NCBI RefSeq assembly: GCF_003751225.1
Contig: NZ_RJKE01000001.1
Location: 6,324,001 to 6,388,000 of the forward strand
DNA from: Actinocorallia herbida
GTDB lineage: Bacteria; Actinomycetota; Actinomycetes; Streptosporangiales; Streptosporangiaceae
Reading direction: 5' to 3'
DNA length: 64,000 bases
Shown piece by piece: positions 18,144-26,323 of the stretch. The notes beneath the pieces are model-generated. The model was not told the origin of the DNA. It was given only the letters and a program-made list of their open reading frames with translations, and ran no database searches. The number at the start of each line of letters is the position of its first letter. Positions within the stretch are counted from its first letter, which is position 1. A program made the position numbers and the translations under genes.

Positions 18144-20639
18144 TCATTCGATCAGCGAAACCCGATGGGCGAACCAGTCCAGAACCGCGACGACGGTGTC
18201 CCAGGCCCCCGGGTCGGCCAGCACCGAGCACGGGAAGCTCGGGAAGAGGCTCACCTTCGACGCGGGAAGGTCGATGCCGGGCGCGGTGTTCAGGTACTGC
18301 CGGATCTCTTCGCGAATCTCCAGGTCGTCGAAAAGAGGGCGCTTGGCGAGCGCGTTGAAGGCTACGTCGGCGGTCTCGGGGTACAGGTTGAGCAGCCAGT
18401 AGTCGACGCCCTTGTGCTTGATCACCGGAGTGCACCGGCCCAGCGTCGGGGCCGTGCCGAAGGTCAGCTTGTAGCCATGGTCCCGGCAGTGGTCGAGAAG
18501 TGCACTCACCGTCCCCGCGACGGCGGGACCGGAGCGGGCGGCGAGCTGGCGGTGATAGCGCAGCTCCCACTTCTCCATCTGCGAGGGATCCACGTGGACC
18601 GGGTCCGGCTCTGCGAAGTCCTCGGCTCCCGGGAGGTCGAGGCGCTGCGCCAGTTCGGCCGCCGACAGGCGTCGAGCCGGGTCGGCTTGGCCCTTTTCGT
18701 CGAAGGTCAGTCCCTCGGCGAGCAGTACCTCGCGCACGTCACGACGGTCGCTGCGGTCGGCCCACCGGAAGCCGGCGGAGATCTGACCGGATGCGGTGAG
18801 CACCCTGTGGGCGCCGGGCAGGACGGCGTTGGCTATGAACCCGGCCAGCGGCTGAGGGGCGGTGCCGACCAGCTGGGCGAGATCGTTGTAAGAAGTCCAG
18901 GAGCCTGGCTCCAGAATGGCGACGGCGTCGCCCAGCAAGGTCCAGTCTTTACTGGGGGCCTTGTCCTGCTCGGCCTCCAGCGGGCCCGGCCACAGGCCGA
19001 TCGCCAGGTCGGCAATCAGGTCCGCGCGCTGGAGGATCTGACGCCGGCCCCACACCTCGTGCATCGTGACGCTCTTGGTGAGTTCGATGCTGGTCTGGAG
19101 GAGCTGCTCCCGCTTGTCCTCGTACGGCGCGTCGCCCAGCTCCGAGTTGTAGCCGGTGAGCGTCAGGTTGCCCAAGGTGTGCACGAGGGCGGCGTGCAGA
19201 TCGCGCGCGTCCTCGCCGTCCTCGGAGAGCTGGCGCTTCCAGGAGTCTGTGAGGTGCTGGGGCAGCACGTGCTCGATCGTCGTGCCGTCGAGATCGACCT
19301 TCTCCTTGCCGCCGAGGGCCTGTTCCAGACGTCGCAGGACCAGCTTCTTCTGGTGCCCGCGGCCCGCGATGTAGAACGGCTTGGTCCTGACGGCCTCGCG
19401 GAGTTCGGTGTCGGTGACCCAGCGCTGCTGGGCCGAGAGTTCCTGGCGGATGATGTCCTGCACCCTGTCCTCACCGTCCAGCAAGGGCGTCAGGCGCATG
19501 AAGATGCGGTTGAGGTTGTTCGTCGGCATCGAGGCGATCATCCTGCGGACGAGGAAGCTCTCCAGGTAGGACAGGGCCTGGGCGAGGTCCCCGTCTGTGG
19601 CCTCGCCCGACTCCCGGAGCTCCAGCACCCGCATGATCACCGGATAGGTGGTCTGGGCCTCCCACTCCTTCAGGAAGCGGAGATGGTCGCGGACGGCTTC
19701 GCCCTCCCGCGACGGATCGAGGATCGTCTTCAGGTGCTTGGCCCTCGTGTAGAGGTCCGCAGCGTAGGCCTCGACCTTCTCCTCATCATCGGAGATCTGC
19801 TCGAGGATCTCCTGGTGCCCGCGGTAGACGTCAGTGTGCTTGGCCTTGTCCCCTTGGCGCAGGACCAGGACCAGGAACATCAACTGGTCGAGTGCCTTGG
19901 GATCGGCCAGCAGCTCCTGCATGGGGCGCCAGTACTTGGCGTAGACGTGCTCACCCCGATTGGGCAGGCACATGAAGACGTAGTTGCGGATGAGGTCGAC
20001 CTGGTTCAGCCGCATTCCGGTGTTGTTGATCGACTCGAAGATGCGGAAGGCGTTGTCGTCCTTGTCCACCCCGATGTTGACCAGGCTCAGCCGGTCGAGG
20101 ACGACCTCTTCGAAGCGGGACACCGAGTCCGGTATCGCGGGGTCGTCCGCTTGCTGGAAGCGATTGCGAAAGAACTGGTAGGCCGTGCCGACATGACCGG
20201 ACAGCGCTTCAGCGTGCCCGCCTTCGACGCACGCCTTGAACGCCTGCCTGTCCGACTGGGTCGGCAGGAGCTTGAAGAACAGGTCGCCCTGCTTGAACTT
20301 GTTCGTCAGGAACAGGAAGTCCAGCTGCTCCTTGACCTCGGGCCGCTCCGGCGCGAGGTGGTCGCGAAGCGCGCACAGCGCGATCACCAGCGTGGTGAGG
20401 CGCTGCTGCCCGTCGACCACGGTCCACTGGCCGAACTGCGGGGTGCTCTTCTGGCTGGGCGCGAGCACGACGGCCCCGAGGAAGTGGGATGCGACCTGGC
20501 CGTCGGCCACCCCGACCATGTCGGTCCACAACTGGGTGAGCTGCCGGGTCTCCCAGGCGTATCGACGTTGGTAGAGCGGGATCTGGAGCTGCTTCTGTCC
20601 TTCCAGGAGATCCCTCAGCGTCGTCTCGTTCGCCTGCAT
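18144..20639 (-). CDS. GmrSD-like type IV restriction nuclease (DUF262-DUF1524) with alkyltransferase-like domain
   Basis: 831 aa. The N-terminal DUF262 NTPase/ParB-like domain has IPLYQRRYAWE (20-30), the signature DGQQR (76-80) with RLTTLV, and INNTGMRLNQVDLIRN. The DUF1524 HNH nuclease domain has IEHVLPQHL (Ile455-Glu456-His457) and TLGNLTLTGYN. Residues about 565-625 look like an alkyltransferase-like fold (SYNDLAQLVG, then PGAHRV with Ala610 in the place of the reactive Cys). A C-terminal domain of unknown type follows. Type IV GmrSD enzymes cut phage DNA with modified bases. The ATG at 20639 follows AGGAG. It sits beside an IS element and is bracketed by a 13-bp direct repeat. Confidence 0.88.
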   Translation of the reverse strand: MQANETTLRDLLEGQKQLQIPLYQRRYAWETRQLTQLWTDMVGVADGQVASHFLGAVVLAPSQKSTPQFGQWTVVDGQQRLTTLVIALCALRDHLAPERPEVKEQLDFLFLTNKFKQGDLFFKLLPTQSDRQAFKACVEGGHAEALSGHVGTAYQFFRNRFQQADDPAIPDSVSRFEEVVLDRLSLVNIGVDKDDNAFRIFESINNTGMRLNQVDLIRNYVFMCLPNRGEHVYAKYWRPMQELLADPKALDQLMFLVLVLRQGDKAKHTDVYRGHQEILEQISDDEEKVEAYAADLYTRAKHLKTILDPSREGEAVRDHLRFLKEWEAQTTYPVIMRVLELRESGEATDGDLAQALSYLESFLVRRMIASMPTNNLNRIFMRLTPLLDGEDRVQDIIRQELSAQQRWVTDTELREAVRTKPFYIAGRGHQKKLVLRRLEQALGGKEKVDLDGTTIEHVLPQHLTDSWKRQLSEDGEDARDLHAALVHTLGNLTLTGYNSELGDAPYEDKREQLLQTSIELTKSVTMHEVWGRRQILQRADLIADLAIGLWPGPLEAEQDKAPSKDWTLLGDAVAILEPGSWTSYNDLAQLVGTAPQPLAGFIANAVLPGAHRVLTASGQISAGFRWADRSDRRDVREVLLAEGLTFDEKGQADPARRLSAAELAQRLDLPGAEDFAEPDPVHVDPSQMEKWELRYHRQLAARSGPAVAGTVSALLDHCRDHGYKLTFGTAPTLGRCTPVIKHKGVDYWLLNLYPETADVAFNALAKRPLFDDLEIREEIRQYLNTAPGIDLPASKVSLFPSFPCSVLADPGAWDTVVAVLDWFAHRVSLIE
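18149..18161. repeat. 13-bp direct repeat CGATCAGCGAAAC, copy 1
   Basis: This copy lies in the last codons of the GmrSD gene (encoding RVSLI). The identical 13-mer is at 20662-20674, just outside the start of the same gene, in the same orientation. Confidence 0.5.
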
Positions 20640-21538
20640 TCCCCGCTCCTGAACCCCTAGCCGATCAGCGAAACTCTCATCCTGGCACCATCCGGCCACC
20701 CCCGCAGCCCCGTTTCCCATTCGTTGCCGAAACCTCCTCAGAAGTCCAGGTCGGGAAGCCGGAATCGACCCTCCTACGGGTATGACTCCCCCTCCACCAT
20801 GCGCACCCGCCCCACAAGATCAATCCCGCTCTCGGATGACGTATCTGCGCCACCTGTCCCCACCCCATGACCAAAAACCACCCATATAGATTTCGGTGGA
20901 ACCACAATTGTTCCCCTGCCTCCCTCCGGCCTCGCAATTCCCGCATCTGTACGCAACCACTCGCTTTCAGTGAAAGACCTGCGCCTTACGCCAGGGCCTT
21001 AGGGCGGCCCAATATTCGATCTTCATCACCGCCGACCGAGATGGAATCGTTCTTGATCCGCGCCCGCGGTCTACGACCTTGTGGCGGATCTCGGACCGGT
21101 CCGGAGCAGGAGCGGGACGAGCGCGCGCGCCACCGATGCGCGGGCAGAAGGTGGTGTCCAGGAGCCTTTGCACGCGCGGCGTCGGGACGCGGCAAGTGAA
21201 GGTTCCCCTGAAAGGGGGACCAGCTCTCAGGACTCGCGCAATCTTTGCCAGGGCAATGGCCCCCGTCGGGGACGATGGCCGGGCATTGAGCGGCACGTTC
21301 GATGGGGGCTTCTCTCGGCCGGTGGTCTGCAAGGCGCCCTGAAGGGATCAGCGGAGCCGCTGGACGGGGCGATCATCTGGTGGGGCTCGGTCGCGGCCCC
21401 TGTGGGTGGAGATGGGCGGTGGTGAGCCCGGGTGTGGGAGTCGAAGTGCACATCGCCGGGGGCTTCCTTTGTTCGTTCTGGTGCGGCCTTTACCCGGGCC
21501 CGGCTAGGGTGCGCGGAAGCCGAAAGGGAGGAGGCTCT
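20640..21538. other. Intergenic region of about 0.9 kb, no supported gene
   Basis: Several open frames exist but none has family-like sequence or a ribosome site. Base composition in 20700-20980 is less GC-rich than the flanks. Small structures seen: CTTTCA-G-TGAAAG (20964-20976) and a near-perfect stem GGTTCCCCT-GAA-AGGGGGACC (21201-21221). It must hold the GmrSD promoter on the minus strand and the NUDIX promoter on the plus strand. It may be decayed DNA of the island's right side. Confidence 0.5.
20662..20674. repeat. 13-bp direct repeat CGATCAGCGAAAC, copy 2
   Basis: This copy is 22 bp upstream of the GmrSD start and identical to 18149-18161. The pair encloses almost exactly one gene (2.5 kb), like an attachment or recombination scar. 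Chance identity cannot be excluded. Confidence 0.5.
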
Positions 21539-21940
21539 GTGCAGCCGATCGTTGACAAGATCGCCTGGATTCGCCTGGACGGGGGGCGAGTTCTCAGTAC
21601 GCGGTCGCGCGGTAAGGACGTGTACTACCTGCCCGGGGGGAAGCGGGAGCCCGGTGAGAGCGACCTGGACACCCTCGTGCGCGAGGTCGAGGAAGAGCTC
21701 TCGGTCAAGATCCTTCCGGACACCGCCGGGCTCGTCGGCGTCTTCGAGGCGCAGGCACACGGCCACTCCTCCGGTGTCGTGGTGCGGATGACCTGCTACA
21801 CCGCCGAGCATGTCGGCAGTCCCGTCGCCAGCAGCGAGATCGTCGAGGTCGTCTGGCTCTCCTACCGGGACCGGGACCGGGTCTCCCCCGTCGACCAGAT
21901 CATCTTCGACCACCTGCACCAAGCCGACCTCCTGCGCTGA
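21539..21940 (+). CDS. NUDIX hydrolase
   Basis: 133 aa. The Nudix box runs from Gly34: GKREPGE, then SDLDTLVREVEEEL, matching G-x5-E-x7-REUxEE, with Ser in the last Gly position. Such enzymes hydrolyse nucleoside diphosphates linked to another group; the exact substrate is unknown. The GTG start is chosen for its strong GGGAGGAG site 6 bp away; the frame is open further upstream but the residues there are not protein-like. It stands alone between the gene-poor stretch and a dienelactone hydrolase. Confidence 0.88.
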   Translation: MQPIVDKIAWIRLDGGRVLSTRSRGKDVYYLPGGKREPGESDLDTLVREVEEELSVKILPDTAGLVGVFEAQAHGHSSGVVVRMTCYTAEHVGSPVASSEIVEVVWLSYRDRDRVSPVDQIIFDHLHQADLLR

Positions 21941-22238
21941 CGCCCTCCCGGCTCCCTTTCTCCTCCTTTCGCTCCTGCCTTCCTCACCCATCCTTCAGGT
22001 GGTGTGGCGCGTCGTACTCGTTGGAAAGGCGTCGACGCTCTCCCGCGGGGCTTCCCGGTGGTCGATCGTCTCCGTCCGCCGCTCCCGCAGGTCGTGAAGC
22101 CTCGTGCGCGAGGTGTGGTCCGCCGCCCGGTACCGCACGCCCATCGGGCGCCCGGCCGGCCATGCAGCGGGTCCGACGCCCGTGGTGGGGGCGGGTTTCC
22201 GGACTGGGCCCGCGCGGCATGTCGGTCCTCCTGCGGGG

Positions 22239-23084
22239 TCAGTGGGCGGTCGCCTCTTCGGAGGCCGGGGTGATCAGGCGGTCGGTGAGGTAGGCGAGGA
22301 TCTCGTCTCTGGCCTGCGCCGTGGGGTGGCCGTCCTCGTCGACGAAGTGGGCGGTGACGACGCTGTGGGGGGAGGCGACGACGTCGCGGAAGAAGGGGGG
22401 CGGCCCGGGATTGGCGGAGTCTCCCGCGAGGACGCGGCCGTCGAAGGCGTCGCCGAGGAGCGCTCGGTAGGCGGCGAAGCGTCGGCCGGTGCACCATCGG
22501 TCGTTGTCGAAACGGTAGGCGAGCACCTTGAGGCCGTCGCGAGAGATGCGTGCGGCGACCTCGCGGGCGTCCGCGTCGCCGAGTTCGAGCGCGGCGGGGT
22601 CGTCCAGCGGCAGGGACGGGTGGTTGACGACCGAGGCGATCACGGCGGGCTCCAGCATCATGGTGAGGGCGAAGTTCCCGGTGAAGCACAGGCCGACCGC
22701 GCCGACGCCCGGACCGCCGCAGGCGGCGTGGGCCTGGCGCGCGAGCCCGCGGAGCCACGTCGTGACGGGGCTGGTGCCGCCGCCGGCGAAGGCGCGGAAC
22801 TCGGCGCTGACGCACGCGCGACGCATGACCTCCGTACCGCCCTCGGCCGTAGGATGGGCGCCGTCGGCCCCGAAGAGCGAGGGGACGTGGACGGTGAAGC
22901 CCGCGTCCCGTATCCACCGCGCCAGCCGAAGGACGTCAGGGCTAATACCGGGCATCTCCGGCATCAGTACGACGGCCGGGCCGGAACCGGCGGTGTACAC
23001 CGTCTTCGCCACCCCCTCCACGTCCACGAGTCGGCGGGTGAAGTCGGTGATCGGGTCGTCGAAGCGTTCGTTGGCAGCGTTCAT
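22239..23084 (-). CDS. Dienelactone hydrolase family protein
   Basis: 281 aa alpha/beta-hydrolase. The nucleophile is Cys133 in VGLCFTGNFALTMM, as in dienelactone hydrolases, rather than Ser; His near 262 in EDGHPTA is a candidate for the triad. DGAHPTAEGGTEVMRRACV is typical of the actinobacterial subgroup. It would open lactone rings or hydrolyse esters in aromatic degradation, but no other aromatic genes are nearby. It is divergent from the GlxA/AraC regulator at 23169, which is the likely controller. Confidence 0.85.
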   Translation of the reverse strand: MNAANERFDDPITDFTRRLVDVEGVAKTVYTAGSGPAVVLMPEMPGISPDVLRLARWIRDAGFTVHVPSLFGADGAHPTAEGGTEVMRRACVSAEFRAFAGGGTSPVTTWLRGLARQAHAACGGPGVGAVGLCFTGNFALTMMLEPAVIASVVNHPSLPLDDPAALELGDADAREVAARISRDGLKVLAYRFDNDRWCTGRRFAAYRALLGDAFDGRVLAGDSANPGPPPFFRDVVASPHSVVTAHFVDEDGHPTAQARDEILAYLTDRLITPASEEATAH

Positions 23085-23168
23085 GGCGGCAGTGTGGACC
23101 GACGCGCCGGCCCTGGGCGACGGGCTGGATCGCCATATGCGAGGGTGATCTCGCCAAAGGAGGCGAGG

Positions 23169-24149
23169 GTGAGCGCATTGCGGGTCGGTGTCCTGGCGTA
23201 TCCGGGATGCTTCGCGTCAGAGGTGTTCGGTGTGCCCGACCTCCTGACCATGGCCGCGCACGTCGCCGGCCCGGACCACGCCGGATACGAGGTATCGGTC
23301 GTCTCACCGCGCCGTCGCGTCGTGGCCTCGGGCGGCACGGCGCTGGCCGTCACACCGCTGCGCGAGGTCGACGTCCTCGTCGTGCCGGGGTTCGAACTCC
23401 TGCCGGGCCTCGACGTCGAAGCGAGACTCGCGCCCCTCGCCCCCGAAATCGCGGCGATCCGCGCGCACGCCGCCGCGGGCGGAGCGGTCGTCTCGATCTG
23501 CGTCGGCGCGTTCCTGCTCGCCGAGGCCGGGCTCCTCCAGGGCCGCCGGGCCACGACCGCGTGGCTCCTCGCCGAAGACCTGGCCGGGCACTGCCCGGAC
23601 GCCGACGTCCGGCCCGAACTCCTGGTCGTCACCGACCGGGGCGTGACGACGACCGCGGCCTTCAGCGCCATGTACGACTTCGCACTCGACCTGATCCGCC
23701 GGCACAGCGGCGCGGCCGTCGCCCGAGCGACCGCACGGATCGCGCTCCTCGACGACGCACGGTCCTCCCAGACCCCGTACGTCGACGCCCGCCTCCTCCC
23801 GCAGCCCGGAAACGACTTCTCCCGCAGGGTCATGCGGTGGCTGGACCAGCACCTCACCACCCGGTACGACCTCACCGTCCTGGCGGACACGTTCAACGTC
23901 AGCACCCGCACCCTGCTGCGCCGTTTCGCCGCCGAGACCGGCCGGAGCCCCCTCGAACACCTGCAGTCCGCGCGCGTCCGCCGCGCCCGCCACCTCCTCG
24001 AAACCACCGACCACACCGTCGCCGCCATCTCCGCCGCGGTCGGCTACCGCGACCCCGCCACCTTCGCCGCCCTCTTCGCCGAACACACCGGCCAACGCCC
24101 CAGCGCCTACCGCACCACCTTCCACCGCCCCGCCCCTGACGAGCCTTGA
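23169..24149 (+). CDS. GlxA-family transcriptional regulator (DJ-1/PfpI plus AraC HTH)
   Basis: 326 aa. The N-terminal DJ-1/PfpI-like domain (about 1-190) has the elbow VSICVGAFLLAEAG with Cys111. The C-terminal AraC double helix-turn-helix (about 225-320) has LADTFNVSTRTLLRRFA and AAISAAVGYRDPATFAALF. The GTG start follows AAAGGAGG. It shares an 84-bp divergent promoter region with the dienelactone hydrolase and probably activates it. GlxA regulators commonly sense amides, nitriles or polyamines; the ligand here is unknown. Confidence 0.92.
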   Translation: MSALRVGVLAYPGCFASEVFGVPDLLTMAAHVAGPDHAGYEVSVVSPRRRVVASGGTALAVTPLREVDVLVVPGFELLPGLDVEARLAPLAPEIAAIRAHAAAGGAVVSICVGAFLLAEAGLLQGRRATTAWLLAEDLAGHCPDADVRPELLVVTDRGVTTTAAFSAMYDFALDLIRRHSGAAVARATARIALLDDARSSQTPYVDARLLPQPGNDFSRRVMRWLDQHLTTRYDLTVLADTFNVSTRTLLRRFAAETGRSPLEHLQSARVRRARHLLETTDHTVAAISAAVGYRDPATFAALFAEHTGQRPSAYRTTFHRPAPDEP

Positions 24150-24199
24150 AAGGGCTTGTCCGCCGCCGACGCGGTGCCGCGCAGTCCGCCCTTCCTCGG

Positions 24200-24395
24200 C
24201 CGAGCGAAAGGAGAGACCATCGGTAGGCGCGCCTCGGTCGGGACACCGATGAGCACGATCGCGGCACCGGCGCGCAGTAGCGCGACCGCGGCCGTGCGAC
24301 GGCGCCCTGGCCGGCGCACCCCGAGGTGACGACGGCTCCGCGGCCTCCGGCCGGGTCGAGGAGCCGCCCCGCGGAATCCGCTTGGCGAGATCGCC
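24200..24395 (-). pseudogene. Possible short-chain dehydrogenase N-terminal remnant
   Basis: On the minus strand, one frame gives GRLLDPAGGRGAVVTSGCAGQG and, after a +1 shift, a second gives TAAVALLRAGAAIVLIG and VPTEA. Together these resemble the N-terminal Rossmann strand, Gly-rich turn and helix of an SDR (TGxxxGxG region). No start, ribosome site or remaining domain follows. The call is tentative. The rest of 24150-24420 shows nothing else. Confidence 0.3.
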
Positions 24396-24420
24396 GGGCC
24401 AGAGCGAAGGTGAGCCGTCC

Positions 24421-24657
24421 ATGAGCCCGTACGATCCCCAGTCCGACCCCTGGTTCAGCTCCCGGGCCGCTCGCGACCGCCCCGACCTCCTCGGCCTGTC
24501 CCTGACCGAGGTGACGGCCCTGGAGACCGCCGCCGGTCACGTCCTCCGCATCATCGCCGAGGACGACCGGGTCTTCGCGGCCACGGCGGACCACAACGAC
24601 GCCCGGGTGAACCTCGTCCTCCGCGATGGCCGCGTCATCCGGGCGAGCATGTTCTGA
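24421..24657 (+). CDS. Small I78-type peptidase-inhibitor-like protein
   Basis: 78 aa. The arrangement LLGLSLTEVTALETAAG, VLRIIAEDDRVF, TADHNDARVNLVLRDGRVIRA resembles the I78 inhibitor fold (short helix, then strands ending in a loop with DYxxxRVN-like residues). No signal peptide is seen, unlike secreted inhibitors. The ATG has GAAGGTGA upstream. It is a single gene with no obvious partner; a stand-alone regulator of an intracellular protease is possible but untested. Confidence 0.6.
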   Translation: MSPYDPQSDPWFSSRAARDRPDLLGLSLTEVTALETAAGHVLRIIAEDDRVFAATADHNDARVNLVLRDGRVIRASMF

Positions 24658-24950
24658 ACGAGCACACGAGCACCGGTACTCCCGCCCGAGCACGGTCCTC
24701 ATGGACCGTCGTTCCTCCTCCTGTGTTCGGCGGGCCTCGGTGCGGCGGTGGATCGGGACGGTGCGCGCGGGGCCGGACTGTGAGGCGGACGGGCAAGCCC
24801 GAGCACCGGCACCCGCCGACCCCGCCTACCCGGTGCGGAGGTCACGCCGGCCTCATGACGGAGACCGCCTGGTGGAGTTCGCCAGACGCCGAAGCGGGGG
24901 CTGCCGACTACGGTCGCGCGGAGAGCCGGGCGGGGGACCTCGGCTCCACC

Positions 24951-25385
24951 TCAGGACAGGACGGCCTTGGCGCGGGCGAGGACGGTGCCGAGGACGCGTT
25001 CGGCGACGGCGAGGTCTTCGGCTGGGAGATCGCCCCACAGGCCCTGGGTGAGGGAGCCGAGATCGGTGCGGATCCCGGTCCAGCGGGTACGGCCTTCGGG
25101 AGTGACCGAGACCCGGCCCGCGTCGTCCACGGTGAGGAAGCCGGTGGCGGCGAGTTCCGTGAGATGGGCGGAGATCGCGGACTCGGGGAAGCGGGTGGTC
25201 TGGTGGATGTGGGCGATCAGCGCGGCGCGGTCGACGGGACCGGTGGCGGTGGCGGTGAGGGTCAGGGTGACCCACTGGGATTCGGTGAGGCCGGTGCCGG
25301 TGAGCCGGCGTTCGAGGAGGGCGTTGAGCGCCTTCTCGGTCTGGCCGATCAGGGCTGAGCCGAAAGGCGGGGCGGTGACGTTCAT
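24951..25385 (-). CDS. MarR-like winged-helix regulator
   Basis: 144 aa. It has a MarR-type core: QWVTLTLTATATGPVDRAALIAHIH, FPESAISAHLTELAATGFLTVDDAGRVSVTPEG, where the last part is the wing. It is divergent from a second MarR gene at 25521. Palindromes built on TAAC/GTTA lie between them, immediately before this ATG. The 24658-24950 gap on its 3' side contains no supported gene. Confidence 0.82.
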   Translation of the reverse strand: MNVTAPPFGSALIGQTEKALNALLERRLTGTGLTESQWVTLTLTATATGPVDRAALIAHIHQTTRFPESAISAHLTELAATGFLTVDDAGRVSVTPEGRTRWTGIRTDLGSLTQGLWGDLPAEDLAVAERVLGTVLARAKAVLS

Positions 25386-25436
25386 GGCTGGGCTCCGAAT
25401 CCTTCTCGTACGCACGGGCGACTGGCGTTCACGGCG

Positions 25437-25497
25437 CTAACGTTCGTGCGACTAACGTTAGCCCCATGAACGAATCTACATCGTTAGTCGGGCTAAC
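25437..25497. promoter_or_regulatory. Cluster of CTAACGTTAG-type operators between two MarR genes
   Basis: CTAACGTT at 25437-25444, the perfect palindrome CTAACGTTAG at 25452-25461, and GTTAG-N5-CTAAC at 25483-25497 lie in the 135-bp divergent gap. Three or more spaced half-palindromes point to cooperative binding by one or both MarR proteins. Confidence 0.6.
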
Positions 25498-25520
25498 ACA
25501 AACCGCGTTAGAATTCGGGC

Positions 25521-26024
25521 ATGGCCAGTACCGAGGAGACGGTGGAGACCGGCGATGGCGCGGTCCGGGAGACGCCCGAGAGGCTGCGGAGGCTGCCGAG
25601 CAGGCTGCTCTCGATGGCCGCGGCGGACGCCGACCGGGTGGTCGGGGCCGGGCTCGCGGCCGAGGACGCACGGAAGTGGCATTACGCGGTGCTCGCCTCG
25701 CTCCGGGAGTTCGGGCCGGCCAGCCAGGCCGATCTGAGCCGGCGTACCGGGATCTATCGCAGCGACATGGTCGGGCTGCTCAACGAACTCGCCGAGCGCG
25801 GGTTCGTCGAGCGGGCGCCGGACCCGGCCGATCGGCGCCGCAACGTCATCACGCTCACCGCGCAAGGCAGGCACCGGCTCGAGCGCCTCGACGAACTCCA
25901 GGCCGATCTCCAGGACCAGGTCCTCACGCCGCTCTCGCCCGCGGAGCGCGAGCTGCTCGTGGAGCTGCTGCTCCGCCTGCGCGAGCACCACGAGCGCGGC
26001 GTCCCGGACGCGTGGGACGCCTGA
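25521..26024 (+). CDS. MarR-family transcriptional regulator
   Basis: 167 aa. The MarR core is clear: WHYAVLASLREFGPASQADLSRRTGI, SDMVGLLNELAERGFVERAPDPADRRRNVI, LTAQGRHRLERL, including the DPADRRRN wing. No ribosome site precedes the ATG, and a TAGAAT -10-like hexamer sits only 6 bp before it (25509-25514), so translation from a leaderless transcript is likely. It may regulate itself and the divergent MarR gene through the TAAC/GTTA operators. The ferredoxin-P450 operon starts 94 bp downstream. Confidence 0.9.
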   Translation: MASTEETVETGDGAVRETPERLRRLPSRLLSMAAADADRVVGAGLAAEDARKWHYAVLASLREFGPASQADLSRRTGIYRSDMVGLLNELAERGFVERAPDPADRRRNVITLTAQGRHRLERLDELQADLQDQVLTPLSPAERELLVELLLRLREHHERGVPDAWDA

Positions 26025-26072
26025 GGCCCGCCCCGAAGACGGCAGGCCCAAGGTCTAGAGGTTTTGGGTGGG

Positions 26073-26098
26073 TACGGTGTAAACAGTCGTACGGTGTA
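26073..26098. promoter_or_regulatory. Direct repeat of TACGGTGTA before the ferredoxin-P450 operon
   Basis: Two copies (26073-26081 and 26090-26098) are 17 bp apart, about 1.5 helical turns. The 9-mer equals the arm of the TetR operator at 594-626. The sequence after the second copy (ACCAGTAAGAGGG) also resembles the 5' leader of the hydrolase gene at 644. Confidence 0.5.
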
Positions 26099-26118
26099 CC
26101 AGTAAGAGGGGGACCGTG

Positions 26119-26322
26119 GTGAAAGTAGCGATTGATACCGGACTCTGCCAGGGGCACGGCAGATGCTATGACCTCGCGCCGGAGGTGTTCGGCGAGGACG
26201 ACGAAGGCTACGGGACCGTCCTGCTCCCCGATGGCGTGATCCCGCCCGAGGCGCTGGCCGACGCGCGGCGGGCCGCGGTGAACTGCCCGGAGCGCGCCGT
26301 CCTGCTCACCGAGGAGGCCTGA
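26119..26322 (+). CDS. 3Fe-4S type ferredoxin, P450 partner
   Basis: 67 aa. Cluster ligands: Cys10, Cys16 and Cys56 (LCQGHGRCYDLAPEVF and NCPERAV), with His13 in the place of the fourth Cys. This is the hallmark of the single [3Fe-4S] ferredoxins that feed electrons to actinomycete P450s. Two GTG codons (26116, 26119) are possible; the second has better spacing from GAGGGGG. It stops one base before the P450 start, so the two are co-translated. Confidence 0.9.
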   Translation: MKVAIDTGLCQGHGRCYDLAPEVFGEDDEGYGTVLLPDGVIPPEALADARRAAVNCPERAVLLTEEA

Positions 26323-26323
26323 C

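Noticed and set aside
18057-20660. 867-codon open frame on the plus strand opposite the GmrSD gene
   Set aside because: Antisense shadow of a high-GC gene; no protein family features, whereas the minus frame has DUF262 and DUF1524 motifs.
20867-21425. Several open frames of 80-120 codons in the gene-poor stretch
   Set aside because: No ribosome sites, no family similarity and irregular codon use.
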